From: Candidatus Angelobacter sp.
GTDB taxonomy: Bacteria; Acidobacteriota; Terriglobia; Terriglobales; Acidobacteriaceae
Assembly: GCA_025462835.1 (NCBI GenBank)
Contig: JAOAPH010000144.1
Span: 1-43,819 of the forward strand
Reading direction: 5' to 3'
DNA: 43,819 nt
Shown: positions 18,692 through 26,933 of the stretch, piece by piece
How positions within the stretch are numbered: the first letter of the stretch is position 1
Layout: each line of letters starts with the position of its first letter
Notes under the pieces: model-generated
Told to the model about the DNA's origin: nothing
Databases searched by the model: none
What the model saw: only the letters and a program-made list of their open reading frames with translations
Made by a program: the position numbers and the translations under genes

Positions 18692-19411
18692 TCACGCAGC
18701 CGACTTCTCGTTACCATTCTTCATACCACGGCGGTGTAGCAGGTAGATGATCAGCTCCGATCGACTTGAAATTCCGAGTTTATCGAAAACATGGAACAAG
18801 TAGTTCTTCACCGTGTGTTCGCTCAGGTTTAGCCGCACAGAAATCTCACGGTTCGGCAGTCCCTCAGCAACAAGCCACACGATCTCCTCTTCGCGCCTAT
18901 TGAGGAGCACTTCTCCCATCGCATTCTTTATGCGAGGTTGCGCAGTGGCGGCAAGTGCTTCAATCAGACACTCGACCTCCCTAGTGCCCGCCCACACCTG
19001 CCCCAAATGTACGCTTCGAATCGCCTTACGCAGCGCCAGGAACGAGTCGTTTCGAAAGAAAACACCCTTTGCGCCGTTCCTGAAGGCTTCTATTACAAGC
19101 TCACGTTCCAATCGATCTAGTATCAGAACCGCACGAGTAGAAGTTTTTCGCAATTCTCGGCTCGCGTCGAGCCCCTGCAGAGCACCGCCCTCTAAGTTCA
19201 TACTGATGACGGCCACATCGGGTGCGGTGGCCGCGTTTAATGAGAGAAGATCGTTGAGCTTTGTCGCGCAGCCAACCACTTGAATGTGATCATCTTTCCG
19301 GAGTGCACTAGCCAACAGCTCGCAACCGAGGAGCGTCGCGTCGGATACCAGGATCCTGACCCTCTCGGGTGCGCCGGATTGGTTGTTCGGTGTGCCGGAT
19401 AGGTTCTTCAC
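18692..19411 (-). CDS. NarL/LuxR-type transcriptional regulator with a degenerate receiver domain
   Basis: 239 residues from a GTG start. The N-terminal ~120 residues have receiver-domain shape (RILVSDATLLGCELL, PDVAVISMNLEGG, RNGAKGVFFRND). The C-terminal domain is a LuxR helix-turn-helix (LNRREEEIVWLVAEGLPNRE, ISVRLNLSEHTVKNYLFHV). The phospho-acceptor aspartate position is serine (S70), one of the N-terminal acidic pair is serine, and the conserved lysine is arginine. It therefore probably does not respond to phosphorylation. No histidine kinase is adjacent. It reads toward the EPS genes and is a candidate regulator of them (inference). Apart from the receiver changes the gene looks intact. 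Confidence 0.88.
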   Translation of the reverse strand: MKNLSGTPNNQSGAPERVRILVSDATLLGCELLASALRKDDHIQVVGCATKLNDLLSLNAATAPDVAVISMNLEGGALQGLDASRELRKTSTRAVLILDRLERELVIEAFRNGAKGVFFRNDSFLALRKAIRSVHLGQVWAGTREVECLIEALAATAQPRIKNAMGEVLLNRREEEIVWLVAEGLPNREISVRLNLSEHTVKNYLFHVFDKLGISSRSELIIYLLHRRGMKNGNEKSAA

Positions 19412-19842
19412 AGTACCTTTAACACTCAGTGGCTAGGTTCAGCCAGAGTCCAAAGCATGTCGCCAGTGTTCCCACTGCCAGGCAAACACCGGCGACGACG
19501 TAGTCTGAACTACTCGCTAGTATAGAGTAAATTCGAATGGGTTGGTTGTATGACAGTGAATCTTTTTGTTGGCGAAAATTGCGTGCAGCACCTGGCGGTC
19601 GGATGCTTAATGTGTTCCGGCCCATGCAATCGAAGTAGCGATAGGTTCTCGAATTGCGGCCTTATTTCGGTTGCCTTGATCGGGTTATTTCGGCCGGCAT
19701 CGAACGGCGGTCGGTATTCGGGGTCCGGTAAACCCGTGATGCCGTGATTGTGGGCTCTCAAGTTGAACCAGCCGATGTGGTCTCCCCGGCTTGTCCTCCT
19801 TGCTAATTGAATTGCGTTTTAAGGCTGCACAGCCGTTGTTTT
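19412..19842. other. Intergenic region upstream of the regulator
   Basis: About 430 bp without a supportable gene. A 68-codon minus-strand frame (19419-19625) ends in a hydrophobic stretch just before the regulator but has no ribosome site and no family likeness. The region presumably contains the regulator's promoter; I see no clear sites, and no terminator for the broken gene to the right. Confidence 0.4.
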
Positions 19843-20629
19843 TCAACGTGGCCGTACGATGCAACGGAAACCCAAGTGGCAGGTACCTGTATCAATAGGG
19901 TGGCCCATTCGCGCCGCCGGTCTGTAACGCCTGCAGTAATTGGGTGCGCAGAGGTGCGAGCCGCCCTTCATTACTTTTCGCGGGATCGGGATGTCTGCCA
20001 TCTCCGGGTCATAACTCTTTTCGCGGACGCCGCTGCTCAGTTTGACTGTGCCGATTTGGGAAGTTCCTGATGTGATTGATACCAGTCCGAAGTCCATTCC
20101 CATACGTTGCCGATCATGTCGTAGACTCTATCCGTTCGGCGGAAAGGCCCCCACCGGAGAAGTTCCCTCGTATCCATCCGCGCACAGATTCTCAATCGGA
20201 AAGTCCCCTTGCCAAGTGTTGGCCATAATTCCGAGTTCCGGGGCCATAAGGATGTCGCCAATTAGCGCCCGGAACCCACGCCCACCAGTTGTAATGGTTG
20301 TTCAAATCCACTCGCTGCCTGGGCTTGCGAAATACAATCGAGCCAGGAACCAATAGTTCTGGTTTCGCTCCCGGATAGTGCGCGGCATCCGGCGCAATTT
20401 CTGCCTGCGTGCGAAAGCCAGTCTCTTTAACAAAGGTTCGAAACTGGGCATTGGTCGCAAGTTTTTCATCCATCCAAAACCCGTCAACCGTGACGCGATG
20501 TGTTGGGGCTTCCTCTGGGTAGTGGTTGTTGGAGCCCATGGTGAATGTGCCGCCTGGAATCCAAACCATTCCCGGGAACGGTGAGTTGTCGAGTGAGTCC
20601 AACGTTGAGATTTCCGAAAGTTTACTCAT
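19843..20629 (-). pseudogene. Broken formylglycine-generating enzyme (SUMF1/FGE family)
   Basis: FGE oxidises a sulfatase active-site cysteine to formylglycine. The N-terminal third is intact in one frame, from ATG 20629 with GGGAG upstream ([41 protein letters not shown]). At about 20250 a central block of roughly 50-60 residues is missing. The text resumes in a second frame ([15 protein letters not shown] ... AFPPNG, then TAG), passes to a third frame ([14 protein letters not shown]), and returns for the C-terminus ([34 protein letters not shown]). Both copper-binding/catalytic cysteines of HLCAPNYC survive. At least one deletion and two frameshifts make a working product very unlikely. No sulfatase gene is nearby. 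Confidence 0.88.
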
Positions 20630-21281
20630 ACTTATTTGCTCCCAGAACGGAATCGCACGCTAGCTGACCTTCCGTTGAAGCCCTGAGCGGCGCTCTCTAT
20701 TTTCGTGATTTCCGTGTTCCACCTGCGGCTGATGTCCTTCTCTCCTCTTTAGAGCGAACCTGATTGTTGCTAGCAATCTCTCTACGTCATGAAACAAAAG
20801 CACGCAGCCTGGAGCGCGCGGTGCTCCCTTTGGTGCAGCTAATTGAATGCGCATGGCAACCTACTCTTGCAAATATCAGCCGATCCCGCGCCAAAGTTAT
20901 TTTGGATATGCTTTTGCTACAACTGTCAAAATTGCCAGTTTCCGAAGCACATTGTGAACTTCGAGTGAAGCTCGATCCTTATGTATTCAGGATTGAATGA
21001 CCTGGGGACAGCGTCGGTTTCTCGCGACGATAGAGCGGGTGGAGGAGTTGTATGACGTTCGCGCAGCAGCTCACAGCAATGTATACGGCCAAGAAATCAA
21101 AGCCGCTCAGACCATAAGTAGGACGAGGAACACTGGTATGGCGGCAAGGCAGCGAGAATTGTCGCGCGCGGCAAACTCCAATAAGCTTCAACAGCTTTCA
21201 ACGAGCAGCCTGCAACTACTTCAACACGAAGCAGTTACAATCCCCCAAGTTCAACAGCTTTCAATAATGCATGGAATTTGG
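20630..21281. other. Non-coding stretch left of the tRNA-derived repeat
   Basis: About 650 bp with no recognisable gene; the short frames in it show no domain or conserved start. Its right end carries TTCAACAGCTTTCAA twice (21187-21201 and 21250-21264), part of a dispersed repeat that recurs at 32257. It probably represents decayed or junction DNA beside an insertion hotspot. Confidence 0.45.
21187..21264. repeat. Dispersed repeat, copy A (internal 15-bp duplication)
   Basis: CAACAGCTTTCAACGAGCAG at 21189-21208 is identical to 32257-32276, and the following ~40 bases stay partly similar (both contain a CAGTT-ACAATCC / CAGTT-CCAATCC element). A second partial unit (TTCAACAGCTTTCAA) lies at 21250-21264. 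A 20-mer match is far beyond chance in 44 kb. The nature of the repeat is unknown. Confidence 0.6.
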
Positions 21282-21331
<50 letters not shown>

Positions 21332-21332
21332 C

Positions 21333-21623
21333 TCAAACACTTACGAATCGCCTAAGAGCCTGAATGGCCTTGGGCTCCAATTCAAGCCAGGAATGGCCTG
21401 CCTCTGGTTCCGTTTCCTGCTCTTCTGACATCACCGCGTCGACCGCGCGCGTCACCGCGTCAACGCGCTCTTCCCACCAGCTTTTCCCGTAGACGTTTTG
21501 GGTCACGTCAATGTTGGCGTGCCCCATGTTGTCGCGGACCGCTTCCGGACGCGCACCCCCGCGCAACATAAGGCGGCTCTCAAAGCACATAGTGTTGTTG
21601 CACAATCCGTCAATCCAGTTCAA
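21333..21623 (-). pseudogene. Truncated tyrosine recombinase / integrase (C-terminal remnant)
   Basis: 96 codons. The segment RGGARPEAVRDNMGHANIDV and TQNVYGKSWWEERVDAV is the C-terminal end of a phage-type integrase, with the GH histidine (H35) and the nucleophilic tyrosine (Y45 in NVYGKSWW). The upstream catalytic Arg and HxxR box are absent: the frame becomes unrelated (MNWIDGLCNNTMCFES) and ends where the receptor gene's control region begins. It cannot encode an active recombinase. Its stop codon is next to the left tRNA-derived repeat, as expected for the integrase that recognised this site. Confidence 0.8.
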
Positions 21624-21725
21624 TATAAGCGCTCTCTTCAGAATTCGTCGGGTTCAACGCAAATCCGGCGAATAGCTTAGTCATTGCAGAACTTTGTAAG
21701 TTTTCAGCTAACGTCAGGAGATAGC

Positions 21726-24674
21726 GTGAAAAAACACTGCATTCTGGTTCTCATCTTACTTTTCTCCCTTTGCAGTTTTTGCCAGCAGCCAGGCACTGCC
21801 GTTTTGACTGGATCAGTGCGCGATTCACAAGGTGCTGCCATGAGTCATGCCAAAGTGAGTATCAAGAACGAGGCTACGAATGTCGTCCGTTCAGCGGAAT
21901 CCAGCGAAGATGGGAGATACACCTTTACCGAGCTATCTCCGGGTAAATATTCTCTGCGCGGATCGGCAGTTGGATTTGGTGAAGCTATAACTGAGATCAA
22001 TCTTCTGGTGGGACAAAAATCCGGTTATGACATTACTTTGAAGATAGGTGCTCAATCGGAATCGGTGACCGTTGCAGCTAATTCTGCCGCCGTGAATACA
22101 AGCGATTCAGTAGTAGATAGCGTAATCGACAATCCAACCATTGAGAGTCTTCCTCTCAACGGACGCAACTTCCTGGAGCTTGCGTTTCTGATTCCCGGGA
22201 ACTCACCCGCACCTAATTTCGATCCCACTAAAACCAATACCGTGCTGGTTTCATCGGCCGGTCAACTAGGACGCGGCGGAAATGTCAGCATAGACGGTGC
22301 CGATAATAATGACGACGTTGTTGGTGGGGCACTCGCGAACCTTCCGCAGGACGCAGTGCAGGAGTTTCAGATCGCCACTAATCGCTTTTCCGCGGAGTTA
22401 GGCCGTTCCGGTTCGTCAGTCATCAACGTGGTCACAAAATCCGGAAGCAATGCCTACCGCGGATCGGTGTCTTTCTTTGAAAGAGATAGTGCGTTGCAAG
22501 GATTGCCCGCGACATTTGACCGAACTTTGGGTATCACACCGCCATTCGGGCGACAGCAATATGCCGGAACACTGGGCGGTCCCGTAGTTAAGGACAAGGC
22601 GTGGTTCTTCGCTGGGTTCGAATACCGGGATCAAGATGGGGCAGTACTTGTGGGCCAGCGCGATCTGGCAACAAAGTCGATTAAAAAGAGTTTCGCTCCT
22701 GCACCTCTAACCGACCTCCTTTTTACAACACGCGGAGATTGGCAGCCGAACGAAAGCAATTCGCTGTCTTTCCGATACTCTTTAGACCGTAGCGATGACG
22801 TAGGGGCGAGCACACTCATACGCGCGATCGGCTCGGCTTCAGAGCGGCAATCAGCAAACAACCACTATCAGGCCTTCGCCTCTTCATGGTCACACCTATT
22901 CAGTTCCACGCTTATCAACCGCCTGAATTTTAGCGAGAACAACTACATAAACATTACGTCGCCGGTGCAGAATAGTCCGCAGCTGACATTTCCTAGTATT
23001 CAGGACGGCTCGTCATTCCGCGTGCCACAGCAAACACGGCAAAACCGACTGGAATTTTCTGACGGGCTCTCATGGGTGAAGCACAGACACAATATGAAAT
23101 TCGGAGCGGATGTTCAGCGCATTGATGCCGATTTCGATCTAGGCGTCTTTCGAACCGGACGAATCGAAATGGTTGAAGATTTCGCACCATTCGATCGCAA
23201 TGGAGACGGAGTAGTTAATGATACCGATCTTCTTTTTGCGGTGACACTGCGCAGTGCCTTCCCGACCCAATCGCTGGTCTTACCTGACAGTGATAACAAT
23301 CACATTGGATTCTTTGCCCAGGACGATTGGCGTGTCCATTCACAATTTACAGTGAACCTAGGTCTGCGTTATGAGCTTGATACAGATGTGAACAACGTGG
23401 GCCGAGTCAGCCAGTTGAATCCGCTCATTCTGCCATTCCTTAAGGGCACCCGAGGCAAAGACACGAATAACTTCGGACCTCGAGTAGGTTTCAATTGGGC
23501 GACGAAAGGCGGGAACCTCAGCGCACATGGCGGCTATGGCATTTACTATGACCGCGTGACGCTCGAGATCCAATCGCTTGAACGCGGACTGGACGGCCGG
23601 GCGCTTCCGATCGAGGTACGTGGGGGTAACGTCTTCTTTATGACTCCCACCGGCACGTTCGCTCCGGGGGCACCGACAGTAGCGAATCCATTCACCGGTC
23701 CGATCTTCCCTGGCGCCGGCGCCGGTGGAATCAATGTTATCGACAACAATCTGCAGAATCCGATGATTCAGCAGTTCAACCTGGGTCTACAGGCCAACTT
23801 GCCGCAGAAGCTGTTGGTCAAGGTGGACTATCTGCACAATCTGGGCACGCATTTCATCATCGGCCGATCTATCGGGACAGTCTTTAATCCGGTCGTTGGC
23901 GGCCCCGACGTGGTGAAAAATATCGAATCGAGTGTGAACACCAAATATGATGGCTTGCTTGTGAGCGTGCAGAAGCGCTACGCCGATCGTTATGCGTTTG
24001 CTGCTTCTTACACGCTGTCAAAAGCGTTCAATTACGCGAACGACGATCAGATCCCATTCGCGAATGGGCCGCTCGATTCAAACGACCTGCGCCGCGAATA
24101 TGGTCCCACCCCGAACGATCAGCGTCATCGCTTTGTGCTTTCCGGGTCCGCAGACCTCGCGTGGGGCTTCAAATTTTCTCCCATCTGGACCATTGCTTCC
24201 GGTGTCCCCATGGATATTCTGCTGCCCGATGCCAGCAGTCGTGTACCGCAGTTCGGCAGAAACTATGGCGGACGCGCATTTCAAAGCGCCACAGACTTGA
24301 ACGCAGCCATCACCGCATTGAACGTCGGTCAACCAGTCGCGAATCGATTGCCACTGGTTGACTCCAATGCAAGGTTCAATGACAGCTTCCAATCCTTCGA
24401 CATGCGCTTATCGAAGCAATTCAGGTTAGGAGAACGTACTAGCCTGGAGGCGATGGGGGAAGCTTTCAATCTGTTTAACGTCACAAACATTCTCGGCGTT
24501 TCCAACGTGAATTATTCGGGATTCAATAACGCCTTGGTACGCGATGACAACGACTCCGCTAACGCCGGCTACTTGCATTCCTCAGCCTTTGGTAAGGCGG
24601 TGACAACGGCGGGCGGAGTGTTCGGCTCGGGCGGACCTCGCGCATTCCAATTAGGATTGCGATTGGCCTTCTGA
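21726..24674 (+). CDS. TonB-dependent receptor, Oar-like, with carboxypeptidase-regulatory-like domain
   Basis: 982 residues from GTG 21726, chosen because AGGAG lies a few bases upstream and a signal peptide follows directly (VKKHCILVLILLFSLCSFCQ). Order: carboxypeptidase-regulatory-like domain (~20-105, AVLTGSVRDSQGAAMSHAKV), plug domain (~115-250, IESLPLNGRNFLELAFLIPG; VSIDGADNNDDVVGG; INVVTKSG), then a long beta-barrel ending in phenylalanine (FQLGLRLAF). It imports or binds a ligand at the outer membrane with TonB energy; no ligand is evident and I see no classic TonB box. The permease gene starts right after its stop, so the receptor and permease are probably one transport route. Confidence 0.9.
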   Translation: MKKHCILVLILLFSLCSFCQQPGTAVLTGSVRDSQGAAMSHAKVSIKNEATNVVRSAESSEDGRYTFTELSPGKYSLRGSAVGFGEAITEINLLVGQKSGYDITLKIGAQSESVTVAANSAAVNTSDSVVDSVIDNPTIESLPLNGRNFLELAFLIPGNSPAPNFDPTKTNTVLVSSAGQLGRGGNVSIDGADNNDDVVGGALANLPQDAVQEFQIATNRFSAELGRSGSSVINVVTKSGSNAYRGSVSFFERDSALQGLPATFDRTLGITPPFGRQQYAGTLGGPVVKDKAWFFAGFEYRDQDGAVLVGQRDLATKSIKKSFAPAPLTDLLFTTRGDWQPNESNSLSFRYSLDRSDDVGASTLIRAIGSASERQSANNHYQAFASSWSHLFSSTLINRLNFSENNYINITSPVQNSPQLTFPSIQDGSSFRVPQQTRQNRLEFSDGLSWVKHRHNMKFGADVQRIDADFDLGVFRTGRIEMVEDFAPFDRNGDGVVNDTDLLFAVTLRSAFPTQSLVLPDSDNNHIGFFAQDDWRVHSQFTVNLGLRYELDTDVNNVGRVSQLNPLILPFLKGTRGKDTNNFGPRVGFNWATKGGNLSAHGGYGIYYDRVTLEIQSLERGLDGRALPIEVRGGNVFFMTPTGTFAPGAPTVANPFTGPIFPGAGAGGINVIDNNLQNPMIQQFNLGLQANLPQKLLVKVDYLHNLGTHFIIGRSIGTVFNPVVGGPDVVKNIESSVNTKYDGLLVSVQKRYADRYAFAASYTLSKAFNYANDDQIPFANGPLDSNDLRREYGPTPNDQRHRFVLSGSADLAWGFKFSPIWTIASGVPMDILLPDASSRVPQFGRNYGGRAFQSATDLNAAITALNVGQPVANRLPLVDSNARFNDSFQSFDMRLSKQFRLGERTSLEAMGEAFNLFNVTNILGVSNVNYSGFNNALVRDDNDSANAGYLHSSAFGKAVTTAGGVFGSGGPRAFQLGLRLAF

Positions 24675-26036
24675 TTGACAACGCAAATCGCAGTAGCCTC
24701 ACAGACCGAATCCGTATCCAGAACAGGACTGAAGCGCGAGCTTGGTTTGGGTTCGGCCACAGCCATCATCGCCGGCCAGACGATTGCGATTGGAATATTC
24801 CTCACTCCGGCCGCAATGGCGAAGTCGCTCGGGTCGCCCTTTTTACTCTTTCTGGTCTGGCTGCTGATGGGAGCCATGACATTGTGTGGTGCGCTTTGCA
24901 TCGGCGCGCTTGCCGCACGCTTCCCGGCAACGGGCGGAATCTACATTTTTCTCAAAGAGACTTACGGAACGAAAATCGCGTTCCTGTACGGTTGGATGTG
25001 TTTGCTGGTAATGGATCCGGGCCTGTCCGCCGCATTGGCAATCGGGATCAGTAGCTACATTGCTTATCTGTTGCCGCTCGCGCCCGTTCAGCAGAGGCTC
25101 GTAGGCGTGGCAATCATCGTAGGAGTCGCGACGCTGAACGTTCTGGGAACCAATATTGGAGCGGGCTTCTTGCGCTGGATCACCGGGCTCAAGCTTGCGG
25201 TCCTCGCCCTTCTCCCGATTTGGGCGGTGCTGGCGGGAAAAGGAACTTGGCTAAATCTGTCGCCCTTCTTTGCTCAGCATTCCGGTTCGGTCAGCCTGAG
25301 TCATGCGCTTCCGGAAGCTTTTGTTGCTGCATTTTTCTCCTTCGGAGGCTGGTGGGAGATCAGTCGCATTGCTGGTGAGGTGCGGGATCCTGAACGCAAT
25401 CTGCCGCGAGCCATGATCTTTGGAACATCCGTTGTCACGCTGGTGTACCTGGCGGTGAGCGGGATTTTTCTTTACGCAGTTCCGCTCGAACGGGTCACGT
25501 CAGACCAAATATTCGTTTCGCTGATGGGCGAAGTGCTCTTTGGGAAGATTGGCGCTGATCTGCTCTCACTGATCGTGATCGTATCGGTGTTGAGCAGCCT
25601 CGCAGCGTTCATGTTTGCTGCTCCTCGCGTCTACTTCGCAATGGCAAAAGACGGAGTTTTCTTTCCCCAGATCGGAAACGTTCACTCCAGAATGGGGACT
25701 CCTGTTTACGCTATTCTTTTGCAAGCAACGTTGGCGTGCGTACTGACTCTGCTTGGGACCTTTGCCCAGGTGATCGCATATTTTATATTCAGCACATTAG
25801 TGTTTCTCGGGCTTACGGTGCTGTCGGTTTTTTTACAACAGAGAAAACAGCCGTTCAAATTTTCTTTCGGATATCCATTCACGCCCGCGGTTTTTCTTTT
25901 TCTACTTCTCACGTTGATAATCCTGCTGGGCATTAACAAACCCTTGCAAAGCGCAATGGGAATAATCGTCGTAGTGATGGGAATTCCAGTGCACAGATGG
26001 TTTAAATCGAACTCAATCGGCGGTGCTAATGAGTGA
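24675..26036 (+). CDS. APC-family amino acid/polyamine-type permease
   Basis: 453 residues, about 12 hydrophobic helices. The first helix contains the family motif GSATAIIAGQTIAIGIFLTP (unwound helix 1, substrate site), and helix 6 has FVAAFFSFGGWWEISRIAGE followed by VRDPERNLPRAMIFG, the usual APC loop. It is an inner-membrane amino-acid-type transporter, probably proton coupled. The start is TTG directly after the TGA of the receptor gene with no separate ribosome site, so translation is likely coupled; no ATG is available before the first helix. Its stop overlaps the start of the AhpD-like gene by 8 bases, tying all three genes together. The exact substrate is unknown. Confidence 0.88.
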   Translation: MTTQIAVASQTESVSRTGLKRELGLGSATAIIAGQTIAIGIFLTPAAMAKSLGSPFLLFLVWLLMGAMTLCGALCIGALAARFPATGGIYIFLKETYGTKIAFLYGWMCLLVMDPGLSAALAIGISSYIAYLLPLAPVQQRLVGVAIIVGVATLNVLGTNIGAGFLRWITGLKLAVLALLPIWAVLAGKGTWLNLSPFFAQHSGSVSLSHALPEAFVAAFFSFGGWWEISRIAGEVRDPERNLPRAMIFGTSVVTLVYLAVSGIFLYAVPLERVTSDQIFVSLMGEVLFGKIGADLLSLIVIVSVLSSLAAFMFAAPRVYFAMAKDGVFFPQIGNVHSRMGTPVYAILLQATLACVLTLLGTFAQVIAYFIFSTLVFLGLTVLSVFLQQRKQPFKFSFGYPFTPAVFLFLLLTLIILLGINKPLQSAMGIIVVVMGIPVHRWFKSNSIGGANE

Positions 26037-26631
26037 AGACAAAGTGAACACTTCGGAAACAAAGATCAAATTGGTGGAAGATGCCGAAGCCACCGGCCTT
26101 GTTGCAGAGGTGTATGACGAGTGGCGCAAAAAATCCGGGCGCAAAGAGGTTCCTGGAATTCTAAAGTGCTTCAGTGCGCGGCCTGATTTTCTCAGACAAG
26201 TAATGGCATTTTCCGATACCGTCCACTTCTCAGAAGGCCATCTTACCCGCCGACACAAGGAGATGATCGCGACTTACGTCTCCGCCCTGAATCATTGTCC
26301 GTATTGAATAGACAGTCATGCTTACTTCCTGCGTGTCCAGGGAGCCGAAGAAAATAGCGTACAAGGATTGGCCGCGGCGCATCCCAGTTCAGCTGGGCTG
26401 ACCGAAGCGGAACAAGCGTTACTGGATTACGTAAAAAAAGTAACCGAGGCAGCATACAAAACAACAACTGAAGATGTTCAAAAATTGCGTGATCAATCCT
26501 GGTCAGAGGACCAGATCGCGGAAGCGGTCTATATCACCGCGATGTTTGCGTTCTTTAACCGTGTAGCAGACGCATTCGGAATCGAACCTATGGGCTACCT
26601 GGGAACAAGCGGAACGAACGCAGCCAAATAG
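26029..26631 (+). CDS. AhpD-like (carboxymuconolactone decarboxylase family) peroxidase, probable selenoprotein with Sec at UGA 26305-26307
   Basis: Read through one in-frame TGA, the gene encodes 200 residues that look like a complete peroxidase-related AhpD-family protein. Residues 80-98 read IATYVSALNHCPY-U-IDSHA: the family active site is CPYC followed by H four residues later. Here the first Cys is C90, the TGA codon (26305-26307) takes the place of the second Cys (U93), and the histidine is H97. The sequence after the TGA stays in frame and is family-like (YFLRVQGAEE, LTEAEQALLDYVKKVTEAAY, FAFFNRVADAFGIEPMGYLG). A hairpin fitting the bacterial SECIS consensus follows (26325-26344). AhpD-like selenoproteins are known. 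The alternative is a nonsense mutation exactly at the catalytic codon. SelA/SelB/tRNA-Sec are not in this window. Confidence 0.8.
26325..26344 (+). promoter_or_regulatory. SECIS-like stem-loop downstream of the UGA codon
   Basis: CUUCCUG at 26325-26331 pairs fully with CAGGGAG at 26338-26344 (seven pairs, one G-U), leaving the six-base loop CGUGUC. The stem starts 17 nt after the UGA and the loop 24 nt after it. The second loop base is G. Known bacterial SECIS elements lie within the coding region just after UGA, with a short apical loop carrying a G in its first two positions, so this fits. It is a hand-folded structure without an energy calculation. Confidence 0.65.
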
Positions 26632-26836
26632 TTTGTATCCAGAAGCGTGATCCTAAACTGTTAAGATATCCTTTTCGCGTTAGATCATTTGCAACGCGCG
26701 GTGCAAGGAGATTTCATTGGGGCTCCAATTCAAGGGCTCCAATAAGAAAATGAATGAGAAGAAAACAATGGCACTAATACGGTTGAAGCACCACTTGCAA
26801 GAATATTAAGTTGTTGAATCTAAACATCTGCTTTGT

Positions 26837-26886
26837 TTCGGGACCAGGGGGTCGGAGGTTCAAATCCTCTCGCCTCGACCAATCTT
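26837..26886 (+). repeat. Right att-like repeat: 3' half of tRNA-Pro(CGG)
   Basis: Identical to 21282-21331 except C to T in the acceptor strand (CGCCTCG). The T loop and CCA are intact. The bases just before it (ATCTGCTTTG) resemble the 5' anticodon strand of a tRNA-Pro but are displaced, and no D arm or 5' acceptor strand is found. The 205 bp between the selenoprotein and this repeat contain no gene I can support. Confidence 0.85.
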
Positions 26887-26933
26887 GTCGTCGCCCGTAC
26901 GGCAACACTTCATATTGAGCACGGGAATCAGAC

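Noticed and set aside
19419-19625. 68-aa minus-strand ORF with a hydrophobic C-terminus just before the LuxR-type gene
   Set aside because: No ribosome site, no family resemblance and an unremarkable N-terminus; may be chance.
26368-26631. Separate gene for the C-terminal half of the AhpD-like protein
   Set aside because: It would start at TTG without a ribosome site and lack the active site; reading through the TGA gives a complete family protein.
21372-26734. Shared 15-mer GGGCTCCAATTCAAG at 21372 and 26720, possible second integrase tail
   Set aside because: About one such match is expected by chance in a window of this size, and the flanks do not align.
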